Below are positions 14,828 to 23,682 of a DNA stretch of 28,490 bases, in pieces. The stretch covers positions 1 through 28,490 of the IMG/VR virus record IMGVR_UViG_3300009537_000130; one strand, given 5' to 3'. The stretch's first letter is position 1. Each line of letters begins with the position of its first letter. A program made the translations under genes and the position numbers. Below the pieces are notes generated by a model that was given only the letters and a program-made list of their open reading frames with translations, did no database searches and was not told the DNA's origin. This DNA comes from a virus.

Positions 14828-16054
14828 ATGGCTTTCGTATATAAGGATTTGCAAGATGAAGTGGCAAGAAGAGCTACTCGAGATCAATCAGGAACTCAGT
14901 TTACAACGGCTATTAAAAACATTATTAATACAAGTTTGTTTAGATTAAGTCGTGAAGCTAATTGGAGAGTTCTTAGGCGTAAAAACACATTTGATACAGT
15001 AACTACTTATACTACTGGTTCAGGAGGCGGAACATTTACCAATGGAAGCAAAAGTATCACAATGGTAGGGGCAACATTTCTTACTGACAATATCCAACCA
15101 GGAAGAAGAATTAAATTGCAAGGAAGCTCTAAGTTGTTTGTTATTAAGACTATTACAGGAGAAACAACATTAACTATAGACATTAATTATGATGGAACAA
15201 CAGTTAGTGGTACAGGAACGTATTCTATACTTGCTCAAGAAGAATATAATTTACCTATTCAAGCTAGTCATAGTATGTTTATGTGGCATGAAGATTATGG
15301 AAATCCTTATATGATGAATTTTGTTCCAGAACAAACGTTTTATGGAGCAGGAATAAATATTGAAGTAGAGTCTACTCCTATAAATTACCGTATGTGGGGC
15401 GAAGATATGGTTGTAGAGCAATTAAAAGAGGCTTCGGTAGTTACTATTTCTTCTTCTAGCTCTTCTGATACAAACATAAGTGTTACTGTTTTTGGTACAG
15501 TTTCAGGGTACCCAGACTTTGAATCTATATCAACGAACGCTTCTGATGGGACAACGAGTGTTGTGGGGTCTAAAAGCTTCACCGATATTGACCGTATAGT
15601 AAAATCATCTTCTTCCGTAGGTCGTATTACAGCAACAGCTAATTCTACAAATACTACAGTAGCTGTTTTGCCTGTAGGAGATACTACAGCAGGAATATTA
15701 TATAGGAAAGTTCAATTACATCCTTTACCAAATAAAATCATGCCTATTCATGTTCAGTATTATAAAGACCCTTATCGACTTGTTAATGATAATGATGTAC
15801 ATGAATTAGGACAAGAATTTGATGAAGCTATTATATTACTTAGTGTTTCTAAAATAAATTTTGAAAGCAATAAAGGTGAAGGAGAAGATTTTTATAGGTT
15901 ATACAGAGATGAGGTTAGAAGTCTAAGGAAAACTAATACAGATAAAATTGATTGGTTTCCTAAATTGGGAAGAAGTTTCCGAAGAAGATCAAACATGGTT
16001 CACGAAAACCTTGCTTATACTCAAGTAGGTGCATATTACGGTCCGAGGAGCTAA
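14828..16054 (+). CDS. Neck/adaptor protein candidate (408 aa)
   Basis: 408 aa from the ATG at 14828 (AAGGA and GGGTGGGG upstream; GTG at 14819 is an alternative). A helical first part (YKDLQDEVARRATRDQ, then IKNIINTSLFRLSREANWRV) is followed by a Gly/Thr/Ser-rich beta insertion (residues about 55-110 and 195-275), and then another helical end (FDEAIILLSVSKINFE, DEVRSLRKTNTDKIDWF). Helical cores with beta insertions occur in phage head-tail adaptors, and the N-terminal helix pair recalls P22 gp4. That similarity is by pattern only. It lies directly before a gp10-like gene, the same order as in P22. It probably attaches to the portal and stabilises packaged DNA. Confidence 0.6.
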   Translation: MAFVYKDLQDEVARRATRDQSGTQFTTAIKNIINTSLFRLSREANWRVLRRKNTFDTVTTYTTGSGGGTFTNGSKSITMVGATFLTDNIQPGRRIKLQGSSKLFVIKTITGETTLTIDINYDGTTVSGTGTYSILAQEEYNLPIQASHSMFMWHEDYGNPYMMNFVPEQTFYGAGINIEVESTPINYRMWGEDMVVEQLKEASVVTISSSSSSDTNISVTVFGTVSGYPDFESISTNASDGTTSVVGSKSFTDIDRIVKSSSSVGRITATANSTNTTVAVLPVGDTTAGILYRKVQLHPLPNKIMPIHVQYYKDPYRLVNDNDVHELGQEFDEAIILLSVSKINFESNKGEGEDFYRLYRDEVRSLRKTNTDKIDWFPKLGRSFRRRSNMVHENLAYTQVGAYYGPRS

Positions 16055-17595
16055 TGGCAAATAGAGAATTTACCAGTCCAAGCGTTACTGCTAATGACAA
16101 GAGTTTTAAGGGTGGGTTAAACTCTACTGCAGGGAACCTAGGGTTAAATAATACAGAGTCTTCTGACCTTCAGAACATCGACTTTGATAAGTTTGGGAGT
16201 ATTAGTAAGCGGAATGGATACACAGCTTTAAATACAAGTGCAGTTACTAACACGCCAAATGGTGATGGGCTACATTGGTTTGAGTATGATGTAAGCGGAA
16301 CGACTACTCGTAAAGCAATTCTCGTCGCTGATGGTAAGCTATGGAAGATGGATGATCTTGACGGGACTTGGGACGATATTACAGGTGGGTTGACTATAAC
16401 AGCAGATAATTTATGTGACTTTGAAAATTGGAACAATAAAGTATTTGTTACTAACGGTGAAGATCCTCCTTTTGAATGGGACGGGACAACAGCACAGGCT
16501 ATACAGAATACACCGACAAACTTAACTGATTCTAAATACGTTGCTCAGTTTAATAACTATCTATTCTTAGCTAATGTAATTGTTAATAGCGTTAAGCATG
16601 GCAGTCGCATTTACTGGTCTGATATTAATAATGAAGGGGCTTGGACAGATACAAACTTTATCAACATAGCTAATGATGATGGACAAGAAATCACAGGGAT
16701 TAAAGTATTGTCAGATCGTCTTGTTGTGTACAAGACACGCAGTATCTACAATGTGTTTTTTACTGGAGATACTACTATTCCTTTTATTTTACCTGGTGGA
16801 GGAAAGTCTAATTCGGCTGTTGGTTGTGTCGCTCCATTTAGTATACAAGAATTAGAGAATGGTCATGTGTTTTTATCTACAGACGGGTTTTATTTCTATG
16901 ATGGTAATAATTCATTCAAGATCAGCGATAAGATCACTACTACTTTGTTAGGATACAATACGGCTAAGTTTGGTCAAGCGGTAAGTTTGGTACAAAAAGA
17001 TAAGAACAGATATTGGTGTTCATTGTCATCGTCAGGGCAAACAACTAATGATAGAGTGCTGGTATGGGATTATTTTAACAATGCTTGGTCAATATACACA
17101 GGGATAGCCGCAGCTTCTATGGCTACTTTTTATGTTAGCGGGATTGAAGAACGACCTTATTTCTTTGATTATAGTGGGTTTGGTTATCGTGCAGATACTG
17201 GGCTTGATGATTATATATTGAACGTACAGACTGCAATAGACGCTTACTATTGGACAAATTGGCGTGATTATGATGATCTTGTTAGCCAAAAAGGAATCCC
17301 ACAAGCTGTTATATATTACCAAATTTCATCGTCTACGTTAGTATTTGACTATTCGTATGACGGGGAAACAGGAAGTAGTTTTAGTCAATCAGTAGATATA
17401 TCGACTTCTGATGACCAATATGACACAGCTTTGTATGATACCGCTACCTATGCAACAACAGGAGGATCATTCAAACCAGTAAACTTGATAGGAAGAGGAA
17501 GGTTGGTGAGATTTAAGTTTTCTAATTCAACATTAGCTGAAACTTTTACAATCGACGGGTTAGGGGCTTACCCTCATTTAGAGACAAATAAATAA
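16054..17595 (+). CDS. P22 gp10-like neck/tail hub protein (beta-propeller)
   Basis: 513 aa, near the size of P22 gp10 (472 aa). Strong GAGGAG upstream, and its start overlaps the previous stop (TAATG). The start FKGGLNSTAGNLGLNNTES, then FGSISKRNGYTALN, is typical of the phage stabilisation-protein family, and blades follow with repeated W/F-D-G and G-x-Y/F-x-D motifs (LWKMDDLDGTWDDI, VFLSTDGFYFYDGNN, RVLVWDYFNNAWSIYTG). In P22 the protein forms a hexameric hub beneath the adaptor and carries tailspikes. The C-terminal 100 residues look like an added beta domain. Family call rests on motif order and position. Confidence 0.7.
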   Translation: MANREFTSPSVTANDKSFKGGLNSTAGNLGLNNTESSDLQNIDFDKFGSISKRNGYTALNTSAVTNTPNGDGLHWFEYDVSGTTTRKAILVADGKLWKMDDLDGTWDDITGGLTITADNLCDFENWNNKVFVTNGEDPPFEWDGTTAQAIQNTPTNLTDSKYVAQFNNYLFLANVIVNSVKHGSRIYWSDINNEGAWTDTNFINIANDDGQEITGIKVLSDRLVVYKTRSIYNVFFTGDTTIPFILPGGGKSNSAVGCVAPFSIQELENGHVFLSTDGFYFYDGNNSFKISDKITTTLLGYNTAKFGQAVSLVQKDKNRYWCSLSSSGQTTNDRVLVWDYFNNAWSIYTGIAAASMATFYVSGIEERPYFFDYSGFGYRADTGLDDYILNVQTAIDAYYWTNWRDYDDLVSQKGIPQAVIYYQISSSTLVFDYSYDGETGSSFSQSVDISTSDDQYDTALYDTATYATTGGSFKPVNLIGRGRLVRFKFSNSTLAETFTIDGLGAYPHLETNK

Positions 17596-17963
17596 TGAAA
17601 CTTGCTAGAATATCAAATAATGTTAAACGTAAACGGGATAAGAGTGATGATGAGAACCATGTGAATACCGACCTTACTAATTTGTTTTTAATGGCTAATG
17701 GGAATGTTAGGTTTGGGACAGGGACTGATGGAGATCGAGGTGAAAACATAGCTGGTGAGTTTCAAGTATTTACTACTTCGGCTACTCCTGATGCAGAAAA
17801 CACAATAGCCCATACAATGAAAACAGCGCCTATTGGTTATATTGTGTTAAATCAGGATAAAGCAGGTAGTCTTTATGATAGTGGAACAGCGTGGACTTCT
17901 AGTTCGATATATTTGAAAAGCGACGTAGCAAGTGTTGCTTTCACAGTTTTTTTAATTAAATAG
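17595..17963 (+). CDS. Tail protein, fibre or base component (122 aa)
   Basis: 122 aa, its ATG sharing a base with the previous stop (TAATG). A basic start (KRKRDKSDDENH) leads to a beta-rich domain: FQVFTTSATPDAENTIAHTM, IGYIVLNQDKAGSLYDSG, WTSSSIYLKSDVASVAFTVF. The pattern with H-x-(M/L)-x-x-x-P-x-G-Y-I-V and Y-D-S-G-T-A-W is common in small phage tail proteins that cap or join tail fibres. It lies before the fibre protein and after the hub, consistent with a linker role. Specific name unknown. Confidence 0.55.
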   Translation: MKLARISNNVKRKRDKSDDENHVNTDLTNLFLMANGNVRFGTGTDGDRGENIAGEFQVFTTSATPDAENTIAHTMKTAPIGYIVLNQDKAGSLYDSGTAWTSSSIYLKSDVASVAFTVFLIK

Positions 17964-17971
17964 GAGGAATT

Positions 17972-18916
17972 ATGGGAACAGTATCAAAAACACATACAGC
18001 GGCTTCTGGGGCGGTTATTCCTTCATCTGGGATTAATACAAACTTTGATACGCTATATACATTAGTTAATGGGAATGTTGATAATGATAATATAAAGGCT
18101 TCGGCTGGCATTGTTGCAACTAAACTAAATCTGGCTACGATTGCTCAGGCTATTGCCATGAACGCTTCGCTTACTATGGGTAGTATATTTAAGTTTGCTA
18201 AAGGGGCAGATGTTGCAAGCGCAACAACTACCACCCTTGGTGCTGACGGTAACTTCTTTGATATTACTGGGACAACTACTATAACCTCTGTAACAGCAAA
18301 AACCGCTGGGACTATTGTAATCCTACAGTTTGATGGCATATTAACATTTACTGACGGAAGCAATTTAAAACTGAATGGTGATTTTGCAACTGCCGCTGGG
18401 TCTGTTATAGCTTTGATTAGTGATGGGACAAATTGGTTTGAAGTTAGCAGAACTCCTGAGAATGTTAACGCAGGAACGGCTGTACAAGTAGTCAACACTC
18501 AGACAGGAGCTACTTCCTCTGGAACAACAGCTATTCCCCAAGATGACACTATCCCTCAAAATACAGAGGGTGATGAGTTAATGACGTTGGCTATTACACC
18601 GACAAACACTAATAATAAACTTAAAATAGACGTGGTAGTTAATCACTATCATTCAACAGCGGTGCTGGGAACGATAGCATTATTTCAAGATTCAACAGCA
18701 GATGCTTTAGCGTGTGCATTAACAACGGTTGGTGGGACCTATACAACTTGTATGACGTTTACTCATTATATGACAGCTGGCACAACAAGTTCCACTACTT
18801 TTAAGGTAAGGGCTGGTAATGCGTCTGGGACGTTTGTATTTAATGGAAATGCTGGGGGTAGGTTAATGGGTGGAACCTGTGCTTCTTCAATAACAATAAC
18901 TGAAATTAAGGTTTAA
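17972..18916 (+). CDS. Tail fibre / receptor-binding protein candidate (314 aa)
   Basis: 314 aa with TAGGAGGAATT before ATG. The first 60 residues (TAASGAVIPSSGINTNFDTL, NDNIKASAGIVATKLNL) match the N-terminal attachment pattern of many phage fibres, with a trimerising look (N-x-D-N-I-K..I). A Thr/Gly-rich beta shaft follows (residues 60-170), then a C-terminal jelly-roll-like domain (NTQTGATSSGTTAIP, DELMTLAITPTNTNNKLKID, then TGNASGTFVFNG-like strands), a layout seen at the tips of fibres that bind receptors. Three cysteines only. Call rests on architecture and position after the tail hub. Confidence 0.65.
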   Translation: MGTVSKTHTAASGAVIPSSGINTNFDTLYTLVNGNVDNDNIKASAGIVATKLNLATIAQAIAMNASLTMGSIFKFAKGADVASATTTTLGADGNFFDITGTTTITSVTAKTAGTIVILQFDGILTFTDGSNLKLNGDFATAAGSVIALISDGTNWFEVSRTPENVNAGTAVQVVNTQTGATSSGTTAIPQDDTIPQNTEGDELMTLAITPTNTNNKLKIDVVVNHYHSTAVLGTIALFQDSTADALACALTTVGGTYTTCMTFTHYMTAGTTSSTTFKVRAGNASGTFVFNGNAGGRLMGGTCASSITITEIKV

Positions 18917-19356
18917 TGGATAACCCAATAGAACAACTTGTAAGCATTTATATCAATGAAGAACTCTGGGACAACGATAAATTATCTGAACCAGAGGCAT
19001 ATGAATATTTTAAAAAGAAAGTTGATCTAAAGAATATCGTGTTTCATGCAATTGACGGCGAGATAGTAGCGTATATGGAAGTATGGTTAATTACTTATGA
19101 ACAGTTAAAACGGTTAATTGGTGGTAAGAATTTTGATCCATCTAACGAAAATGTAACTGACGGAGATTATTGTTATGTTAATGATGTTTATATTCGGGAA
19201 GGGTTTAGAGGTAATGGCGTGTTAAAGAAATTGCGTAAAGAAGCATATGACTTGCATCCTAATTATACTCCTAAACTCATTACACTTAATGAAGTTAAAA
19301 ACAAGGGAAGGTTACGCACCTTTATGGGTGATAAAGTATTTAAAAGGAGAGGATAA
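18916..19356 (+). CDS. GNAT-family acetyltransferase-like protein
   Basis: 146 aa, its start overlapping the fibre stop (TAATG). Motif A of GNAT enzymes is visible: the strand YCYVNDVYI (residues 86-93), then REGFRGNGVLKKLRKEA (94-110), where R-G-N-G is the acetyl-CoA pyrophosphate loop and the helix follows. An earlier strand pair (FHAIDGEIVAYMEVW) and later helix match the fold. Phage GNAT proteins in tail clusters may modify a virion protein or a host factor. The target cannot be read from the sequence. It is a full-length small GNAT with no obvious defect. Confidence 0.75.
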   Translation: MDNPIEQLVSIYINEELWDNDKLSEPEAYEYFKKKVDLKNIVFHAIDGEIVAYMEVWLITYEQLKRLIGGKNFDPSNENVTDGDYCYVNDVYIREGFRGNGVLKKLRKEAYDLHPNYTPKLITLNEVKNKGRLRTFMGDKVFKRRG

Positions 19357-19955
19357 TGGGACGATCAAGAACAGAAACAAGAACAGAGTCAACAACTACA
19401 CCAACACAAACGGCTGAAGAAAAGAGGTTAAACCAGCTTGCTATTGAGAGAACAGAGGCTACCCAACCTGGACAAATACAAGCTCAAACTCAAGGTCTTA
19501 ACCTTATTAATGAATTATTAACAGGTGGACAATTGCCTGGGTTTCTTCAAAGATTACCTGAAGGAATCAGCCCAGAATTAACTAGTGAGATTTCACAAGA
19601 AGCGGTTAAGGATTTACTGCCATCTTTCCAATCTAGTGGTATTCTTGATTCTGGAGTTGCAGCGGAAATTAGTGGTCAAGTGGCTGGGGATATTCGGAGA
19701 GGGGCGGCTGAGAGCAACTTAAACAATTTATTTAATTTACTTAACTTAGCAGTTGGTGGTCAAGCTCAGATTCAACAGCCTTTATTAGCCCAATCTGCTC
19801 AATTAGGGAATCAATTAGCTGGACTAAGGACTATTAACCAAACAGGAACATCTGTGCAAACTTCTCCTAATCCGTTTTTACAGAGTTTTCAACAATCAGC
19901 AGGTTCTGGGTTAGGGAATTTCTTCAATCCAACTACATTTATAAGCCCACGCTAG
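19356..19955 (+). CDS. Ejection/internal virion protein candidate (199 aa)
   Basis: 199 aa with AAAAGGAGAGGATA before ATG. The start is a polar Thr/Arg/Ser segment (RTETRTESTTTPTQ), the rest is Gln/Leu/Asn-rich helix with Gly-Gln runs (LNLINELLTGGQLPGFLQ, IQQPLLAQSAQLGNQLAG), and the last 40 residues are Gly/Ser/Pro-rich. Such composition is typical of phage internal and ejection proteins that leave the capsid ahead of the DNA. It opens a row of three similar genes. No enzyme motif. Role inferred from composition and location. Confidence 0.6.
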   Translation: MGRSRTETRTESTTTPTQTAEEKRLNQLAIERTEATQPGQIQAQTQGLNLINELLTGGQLPGFLQRLPEGISPELTSEISQEAVKDLLPSFQSSGILDSGVAAEISGQVAGDIRRGAAESNLNNLFNLLNLAVGGQAQIQQPLLAQSAQLGNQLAGLRTINQTGTSVQTSPNPFLQSFQQSAGSGLGNFFNPTTFISPR

Positions 19956-19964
19956 GAGATAAGT

Positions 19965-21014
19965 ATGCCAGACAATATAGACGTAAAGAAGAATCCTAAA
20001 GAAATATTAGGACAGCTAATAGGACAAGGTGGTAATGTTTTTGAGCAAATAAAAAAAGAAGAAGGTGAAAAAGTCCTTCGTGAGTTCTTGAAGACTAAAG
20101 GTCAAGAAGCATTACAACAACCTGGCGGAGCTGAACAATTAGCACAAAGTATATCCCAACAACCTAAACAGCAAGGGCAACCACAACAACAATTACAACA
20201 AACAGAAGGTCAACAATTCCAGTTCCCAGAACAACAAGGAATACCAGAAGCCCCTGCACAGAATATCTTACAAAGGTTGTTCTCTGCTTTACCTGGTGGT
20301 AACGCTAGAGACTTAGAGGTTAGAAATCAACAGTTGCAAAATGTCGCATTAGAGCAATCAGTACAAGGAACTCAACCTATACAACCTATTCAGGCTGCTA
20401 CATTAAACCAAGAAGAACAGAAACAACAAGCTAGAGTTGAATTAGAAACTTTCAAACAAGATAGGTTAGATGAAAGAGAACGAATTAAAGCTAGTCTAAG
20501 AGATAGTGGGGCTGATGAAAGTCAAATTAGTGCTGAGATTTTTCAAAATGATCTAGTCAATCTTGTAAGTGATTTCGACTCTATATTTCTTAAAGGTGGA
20601 CCTTTGGGTTCTGGTGGGGCTATTGGTGCAGTTGGTGGGTTACTTGGGGCAGGCACAGAAGGTAGGGCTAAGTTTGAAGCTAGTAATAGTGCTTTTCTGT
20701 TTTCTGCTGCATCATTTATTGCTAATCAAGAAGGGCGAGCTTTAAGTGATAAAGATATTGTGAGAGTAGAAAAAATTGCTGGATTAAATTTAGGAATGAA
20801 AAAAGGGGAATTTCTTGGGAAAATACAAGCTGTAATTAATTTAGCAAATACAAGGGCTAAAGCAGCTGGAAGTTCTCAAAGATTACCTTCTGCTAGAGAA
20901 TTAGTTAAGATGTCTAAACAAAAAAAGAAATCTGTTGAGTCTAATTCTGTATCTTCAACCCCAATAAGCACTTCATCTGGTAAAAAATACATTATTAAAC
21001 AAAGAGGTCAATAA
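19965..21014 (+). CDS. Ejection/internal virion protein candidate (349 aa)
   Basis: 349 aa with TAGGAGA upstream. Residues 45-85 are extremely Gln-rich (low-complexity repeats such as QQPKQQGQPQQQLQQTEG), residues 145-190 are charged helix (EEQKQQARVELETFKQDR), and residues 205-235 are Gly-rich and moderately hydrophobic (GPLGSGGAIGAVGGLLGAG), which may interact with membranes. The C-terminus is basic (MSKQKKKSVESNS). Very like a DNA-ejection protein of a short-tailed phage in composition. It overlaps the next start (TAATGG). No lytic-transglycosylase motif was seen. Confidence 0.6.
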   Translation: MPDNIDVKKNPKEILGQLIGQGGNVFEQIKKEEGEKVLREFLKTKGQEALQQPGGAEQLAQSISQQPKQQGQPQQQLQQTEGQQFQFPEQQGIPEAPAQNILQRLFSALPGGNARDLEVRNQQLQNVALEQSVQGTQPIQPIQAATLNQEEQKQQARVELETFKQDRLDERERIKASLRDSGADESQISAEIFQNDLVNLVSDFDSIFLKGGPLGSGGAIGAVGGLLGAGTEGRAKFEASNSAFLFSAASFIANQEGRALSDKDIVRVEKIAGLNLGMKKGEFLGKIQAVINLANTRAKAAGSSQRLPSARELVKMSKQKKKSVESNSVSSTPISTSSGKKYIIKQRGQ

Positions 21015-23329
21015 TGGCTATATTCGACATAACTAACCCTGATACTAACGAAACTATAAGTATTGAAGGGGATACTCCACCTACTCAACAAGATGCTTCT
21101 GATATATTTGCTCAAATGAGTCAACCTCAAGAACAATTAAGATCAGAGGCAACTCCTGAAGAACGCTTAACTGGTAAAGAAAGATTGTCTACTGGTTTTA
21201 GAACTAAACCACAAGAATTTCTTGAACAGCGACGAGAAGAAGTTGGTTTAGCACCAGGCACACCACTAGAGCCTACAGGGTTTAATGTGGAGAATTTAAA
21301 AGACTTTCCTAAAGATGTTCTTGATGCTATTGGACCTGCTTTTCCTGCTGTTGGACAAATTCTTGGGGGATTAACTGGTGGGGCAGCTTCTATACCTACT
21401 ACTGGTGGGACTGCGTCTCCTGGGGCTATTGCAATTGGAGGAATTGTTGGGGGTGGGTATGCCGAAGCTTTGAGGCAAAGAGTTGGTGATTTACTAGGAT
21501 TTGACCAAGGGACTGTCGGTCAAAGGCTATCTAAGGTTGGGGGAGAAGCAGCTTTAAGTGCTGTTGGAGAAGGGGCATCATTAACTCTTAATTTAGCTAT
21601 GAAAGCTACTAAAAAAGGCTTAGTAAAGGCTGGTACTAATCTATTAAATAAACATGGAATTGATAAGTTCAACCAGATGTTCGGACAGTTTGCTAGGAAC
21701 ATGAAACCTGCCCAAATTAAAGCTGCACAAGATATTTTAGATAAAGGTGGAAAGAACGCAAGAGCAATTCTTAATCCTGAATTTGGAACAGATGACGCTG
21801 CTATGACATTCTCTCGTCGGGTTTTGTTCGGTAGAGAAAAAGAAGGAATAGCTGCTCATATTAAAAGGCTGACTAATCTTGGAACACCAGAAGCAAAAGC
21901 TGAAATACGCCAGATGTTTAAACAGCATTTACAATTAGATGATGCAGTTATTGACACACTATCTCGTAAAGGTGCAGAGGTTAATAAGTTTGCAGATGAA
22001 GGGGTGTTGTTTAACTTAGGTAATAAAGTTAAGGAAGTTATTTATGGGAATACTAAATCTGGGACTAAAGGAATATTAAATGATATAGGAAATCAGTTAG
22101 GTAAGGAGAAATTAAAACTTGCTAAAAAAGCAGGGAAAGATTCTATTGGGCAAGAACTATCTGCTGCTAACGCTTCTATTATAGGGAAGTTATCTCAGGT
22201 TGGGTTTCTTAAGCCCGTGTCTTCTGGTGGTCAAACTATTGGGTTTGAAATAAATGAGAAGTATGCAATTACTCAAACAGGTAAAGCCCAAGAGAAAGTA
22301 TTTAAACCTTTAATTGAAAGGCTGTTTAAGAAAGAAGTTATTGGGGCAGATGATATAGTTAATAAAGCTATTGCTGGAGGGGCTAAAGGAAAAGAACTTG
22401 CTAATGTATTAAGTTCGGCTAAAAGAAAAGAGTTCTTCACTCCTGTTAATGATTTAAGTTATGGGAAGTTTGTTGGTAAACTTAGTAACCTTGACGCACA
22501 GATTTCAGGTAACGAATTTAAAGCCATTGGTGAACTTTCCCCTGTATTAACGGGTTATCTTCAAGGACTTCGAGGGGTAACTAAACAAGTAGCTGAACGA
22601 CATAACTTTAAGTCTGTGATTAACCTTACTGACGAGTTCTCTAAAGTTTCTGAAATTACTAAACCATTAAGAACTGGAGATATGGAAAACTTCTTCAGAA
22701 GTATTTCTAACAAAAATGCACTTTATGGTAGGCTTGATTCTGCCCATAACATTGATAAACTTCTTGCCAAAAAAGGCGTTAATTTATTCGACACTATTGA
22801 CAACTTTAATGCTGCGCAAGCACTTAAACCTTTTGAAACTAACATAGCTAAAGGAACAGCTACTAAAAGTTTAGTTGGCGATATAGACGCTGTGTTCTCT
22901 CCAGCTAAAGGTTCTCGTATGGATTTAAGTATGTTGGAAAAGAATGTTGATAAGTTTATGCCTAAAGATATGAAAATAGGGGAATTTGCCTTAGTTCATA
23001 ATTTGTCAAAAGAACTTGATAAGAGTGCTATATCTTTGCTTCGTGCTAGGTTCTTGTCTAATGCTATTCCTATAGCCCCTGCTTTGGGGGCAGCTACTGG
23101 AGGTTTATTGGGTGGAGGTGTTGGTGGGTCTATTATGGGACTTGGTGGAGGTATGATGTTGCAAGACCCTAGAATATTTAGATCGTTACTTAAACTGGGT
23201 CAAAAAAGTGCTAATGAAAAGCTTCTTACAAAAATAACAGCGCAAGAAGGTGCGAAACAATTACCTGCAGGTGCTGGTGCTGTAGGAAGTCAACTACTCC
23301 GTCAGCTCATTTCTTCTTCCTCTGAGTAG
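21014..23329 (+). CDS. Large ejection/internal virion protein candidate (771 aa)
   Basis: 771 aa, GAGG upstream. Residues about 105-150 and 684-720 are hydrophobic and glycine-rich with GxxxG patterns (AVGQILGGLTGGAA and AIGGIVGGGYA; ALGAATGGLLGGGVGGS), good candidates for membrane-inserting segments. The middle is mostly helical with Lys-rich stretches. No lysozyme, transglycosylase or protease motif was seen, unlike some large ejection proteins. Its size and place at the end of the virion row suggest it is the largest of three proteins injected with DNA, comparable in role to P22 gp16 or gp20. Its last 23 bases overlap a minus-strand small gene. Confidence 0.65.
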   Translation: MAIFDITNPDTNETISIEGDTPPTQQDASDIFAQMSQPQEQLRSEATPEERLTGKERLSTGFRTKPQEFLEQRREEVGLAPGTPLEPTGFNVENLKDFPKDVLDAIGPAFPAVGQILGGLTGGAASIPTTGGTASPGAIAIGGIVGGGYAEALRQRVGDLLGFDQGTVGQRLSKVGGEAALSAVGEGASLTLNLAMKATKKGLVKAGTNLLNKHGIDKFNQMFGQFARNMKPAQIKAAQDILDKGGKNARAILNPEFGTDDAAMTFSRRVLFGREKEGIAAHIKRLTNLGTPEAKAEIRQMFKQHLQLDDAVIDTLSRKGAEVNKFADEGVLFNLGNKVKEVIYGNTKSGTKGILNDIGNQLGKEKLKLAKKAGKDSIGQELSAANASIIGKLSQVGFLKPVSSGGQTIGFEINEKYAITQTGKAQEKVFKPLIERLFKKEVIGADDIVNKAIAGGAKGKELANVLSSAKRKEFFTPVNDLSYGKFVGKLSNLDAQISGNEFKAIGELSPVLTGYLQGLRGVTKQVAERHNFKSVINLTDEFSKVSEITKPLRTGDMENFFRSISNKNALYGRLDSAHNIDKLLAKKGVNLFDTIDNFNAAQALKPFETNIAKGTATKSLVGDIDAVFSPAKGSRMDLSMLEKNVDKFMPKDMKIGEFALVHNLSKELDKSAISLLRARFLSNAIPIAPALGAATGGLLGGGVGGSIMGLGGGMMLQDPRIFRSLLKLGQKSANEKLLTKITAQEGAKQLPAGAGAVGSQLLRQLISSSSE

Positions 23330-23408
23330 GGTTTTGTTTACTTTCAACATAATCTAGTATTTTGTTCTTTGCAACCCACATTAGAAACATAGCAAGTATC
23401 CATTCCAT
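23307..23408 (-). CDS. Small membrane protein (33 aa), end of the early operon
   Basis: 33 aa read on the minus strand from an ATG at 23408, with AAAGG about eight bases before it. The start is a hydrophobic segment with Trp and Met (MEWILAMFLMWVA), the rest basic and polar, ending QRKKK. It begins like the 39-aa membrane protein at 23563-23682 (ME-x-IL), and each follows a copy of the same short module, so it is the second half of a duplicated cassette. Its 3' end overlaps the 771-aa gene on the other strand. Confidence 0.45.
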   Translation of the reverse strand: MEWILAMFLMWVAKNKILDYVESKQNPTQRKKK

Positions 23409-23422
23409 AATTATGCCTTTCT

Positions 23423-23542
23423 TTAATCCTGCATATTACAAGAAAATCTATCTAAAAGAACATCTATCTTTTTATCCCGATCAAACTCATCACATTCACC
23501 GAGTTCGTTGCCTATAACGTCGCAGAACTCCTGGTCTAGATG
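23423..23542 (-). pseudogene. Remnant copy of the Cys/Asp-rich C-terminal module
   Basis: A minus-strand frame open for 39 codons between two stops and without a start codon. Its residues EFCDVIGNELGECDEF and KKIDVLLD match EFCDRIGNENRECDEF and KKIDALLD in the C-terminus of the 23682-24200 gene in order and spacing. The first part of the module is missing or degraded, and a stop lies directly before the aligned region. So this is probably a decayed tandem copy. A functional product with a non-standard start cannot be excluded. Confidence 0.6.
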
Positions 23543-23562
23543 TTAGCTTCGTACTTATCAGC

Positions 23563-23682
23563 TTACTTCTTAGATTTAAGATCATCAGCTATTTTACATA
23601 TCATGTACGTCCATAAAGAAAAAAGACCCAAAAGAAATACCAACACAATGGTTGCAAGTATCTTATATAGTATATCTTCCAT
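23563..23682 (-). CDS. Small membrane protein (39 aa)
   Basis: 39 aa on the minus strand. ATG at 23682 shares a base with the stop of the preceding gene (TAATG), so translation is probably coupled. A single transmembrane segment, about residues 8-28 (ILATIVLVFLLGLFSLWTYM), and a short basic end (DDLKSKK). No family recognised. A partner of the soluble module encoded just before it is a reasonable guess because both are duplicated together. Confidence 0.6.
   Translation of the reverse strand: MEDILYKILATIVLVFLLGLFSLWTYMICKIADDLKSKK

Noticed and set aside
14544-14828. 94-codon open frame inside the hydrolase gene with a 15-codon end at 14781-14828
   Set aside because: It is in another frame of a gene with clear catalytic motifs, has no ribosome binding site at its start, and its composition is not protein-like.
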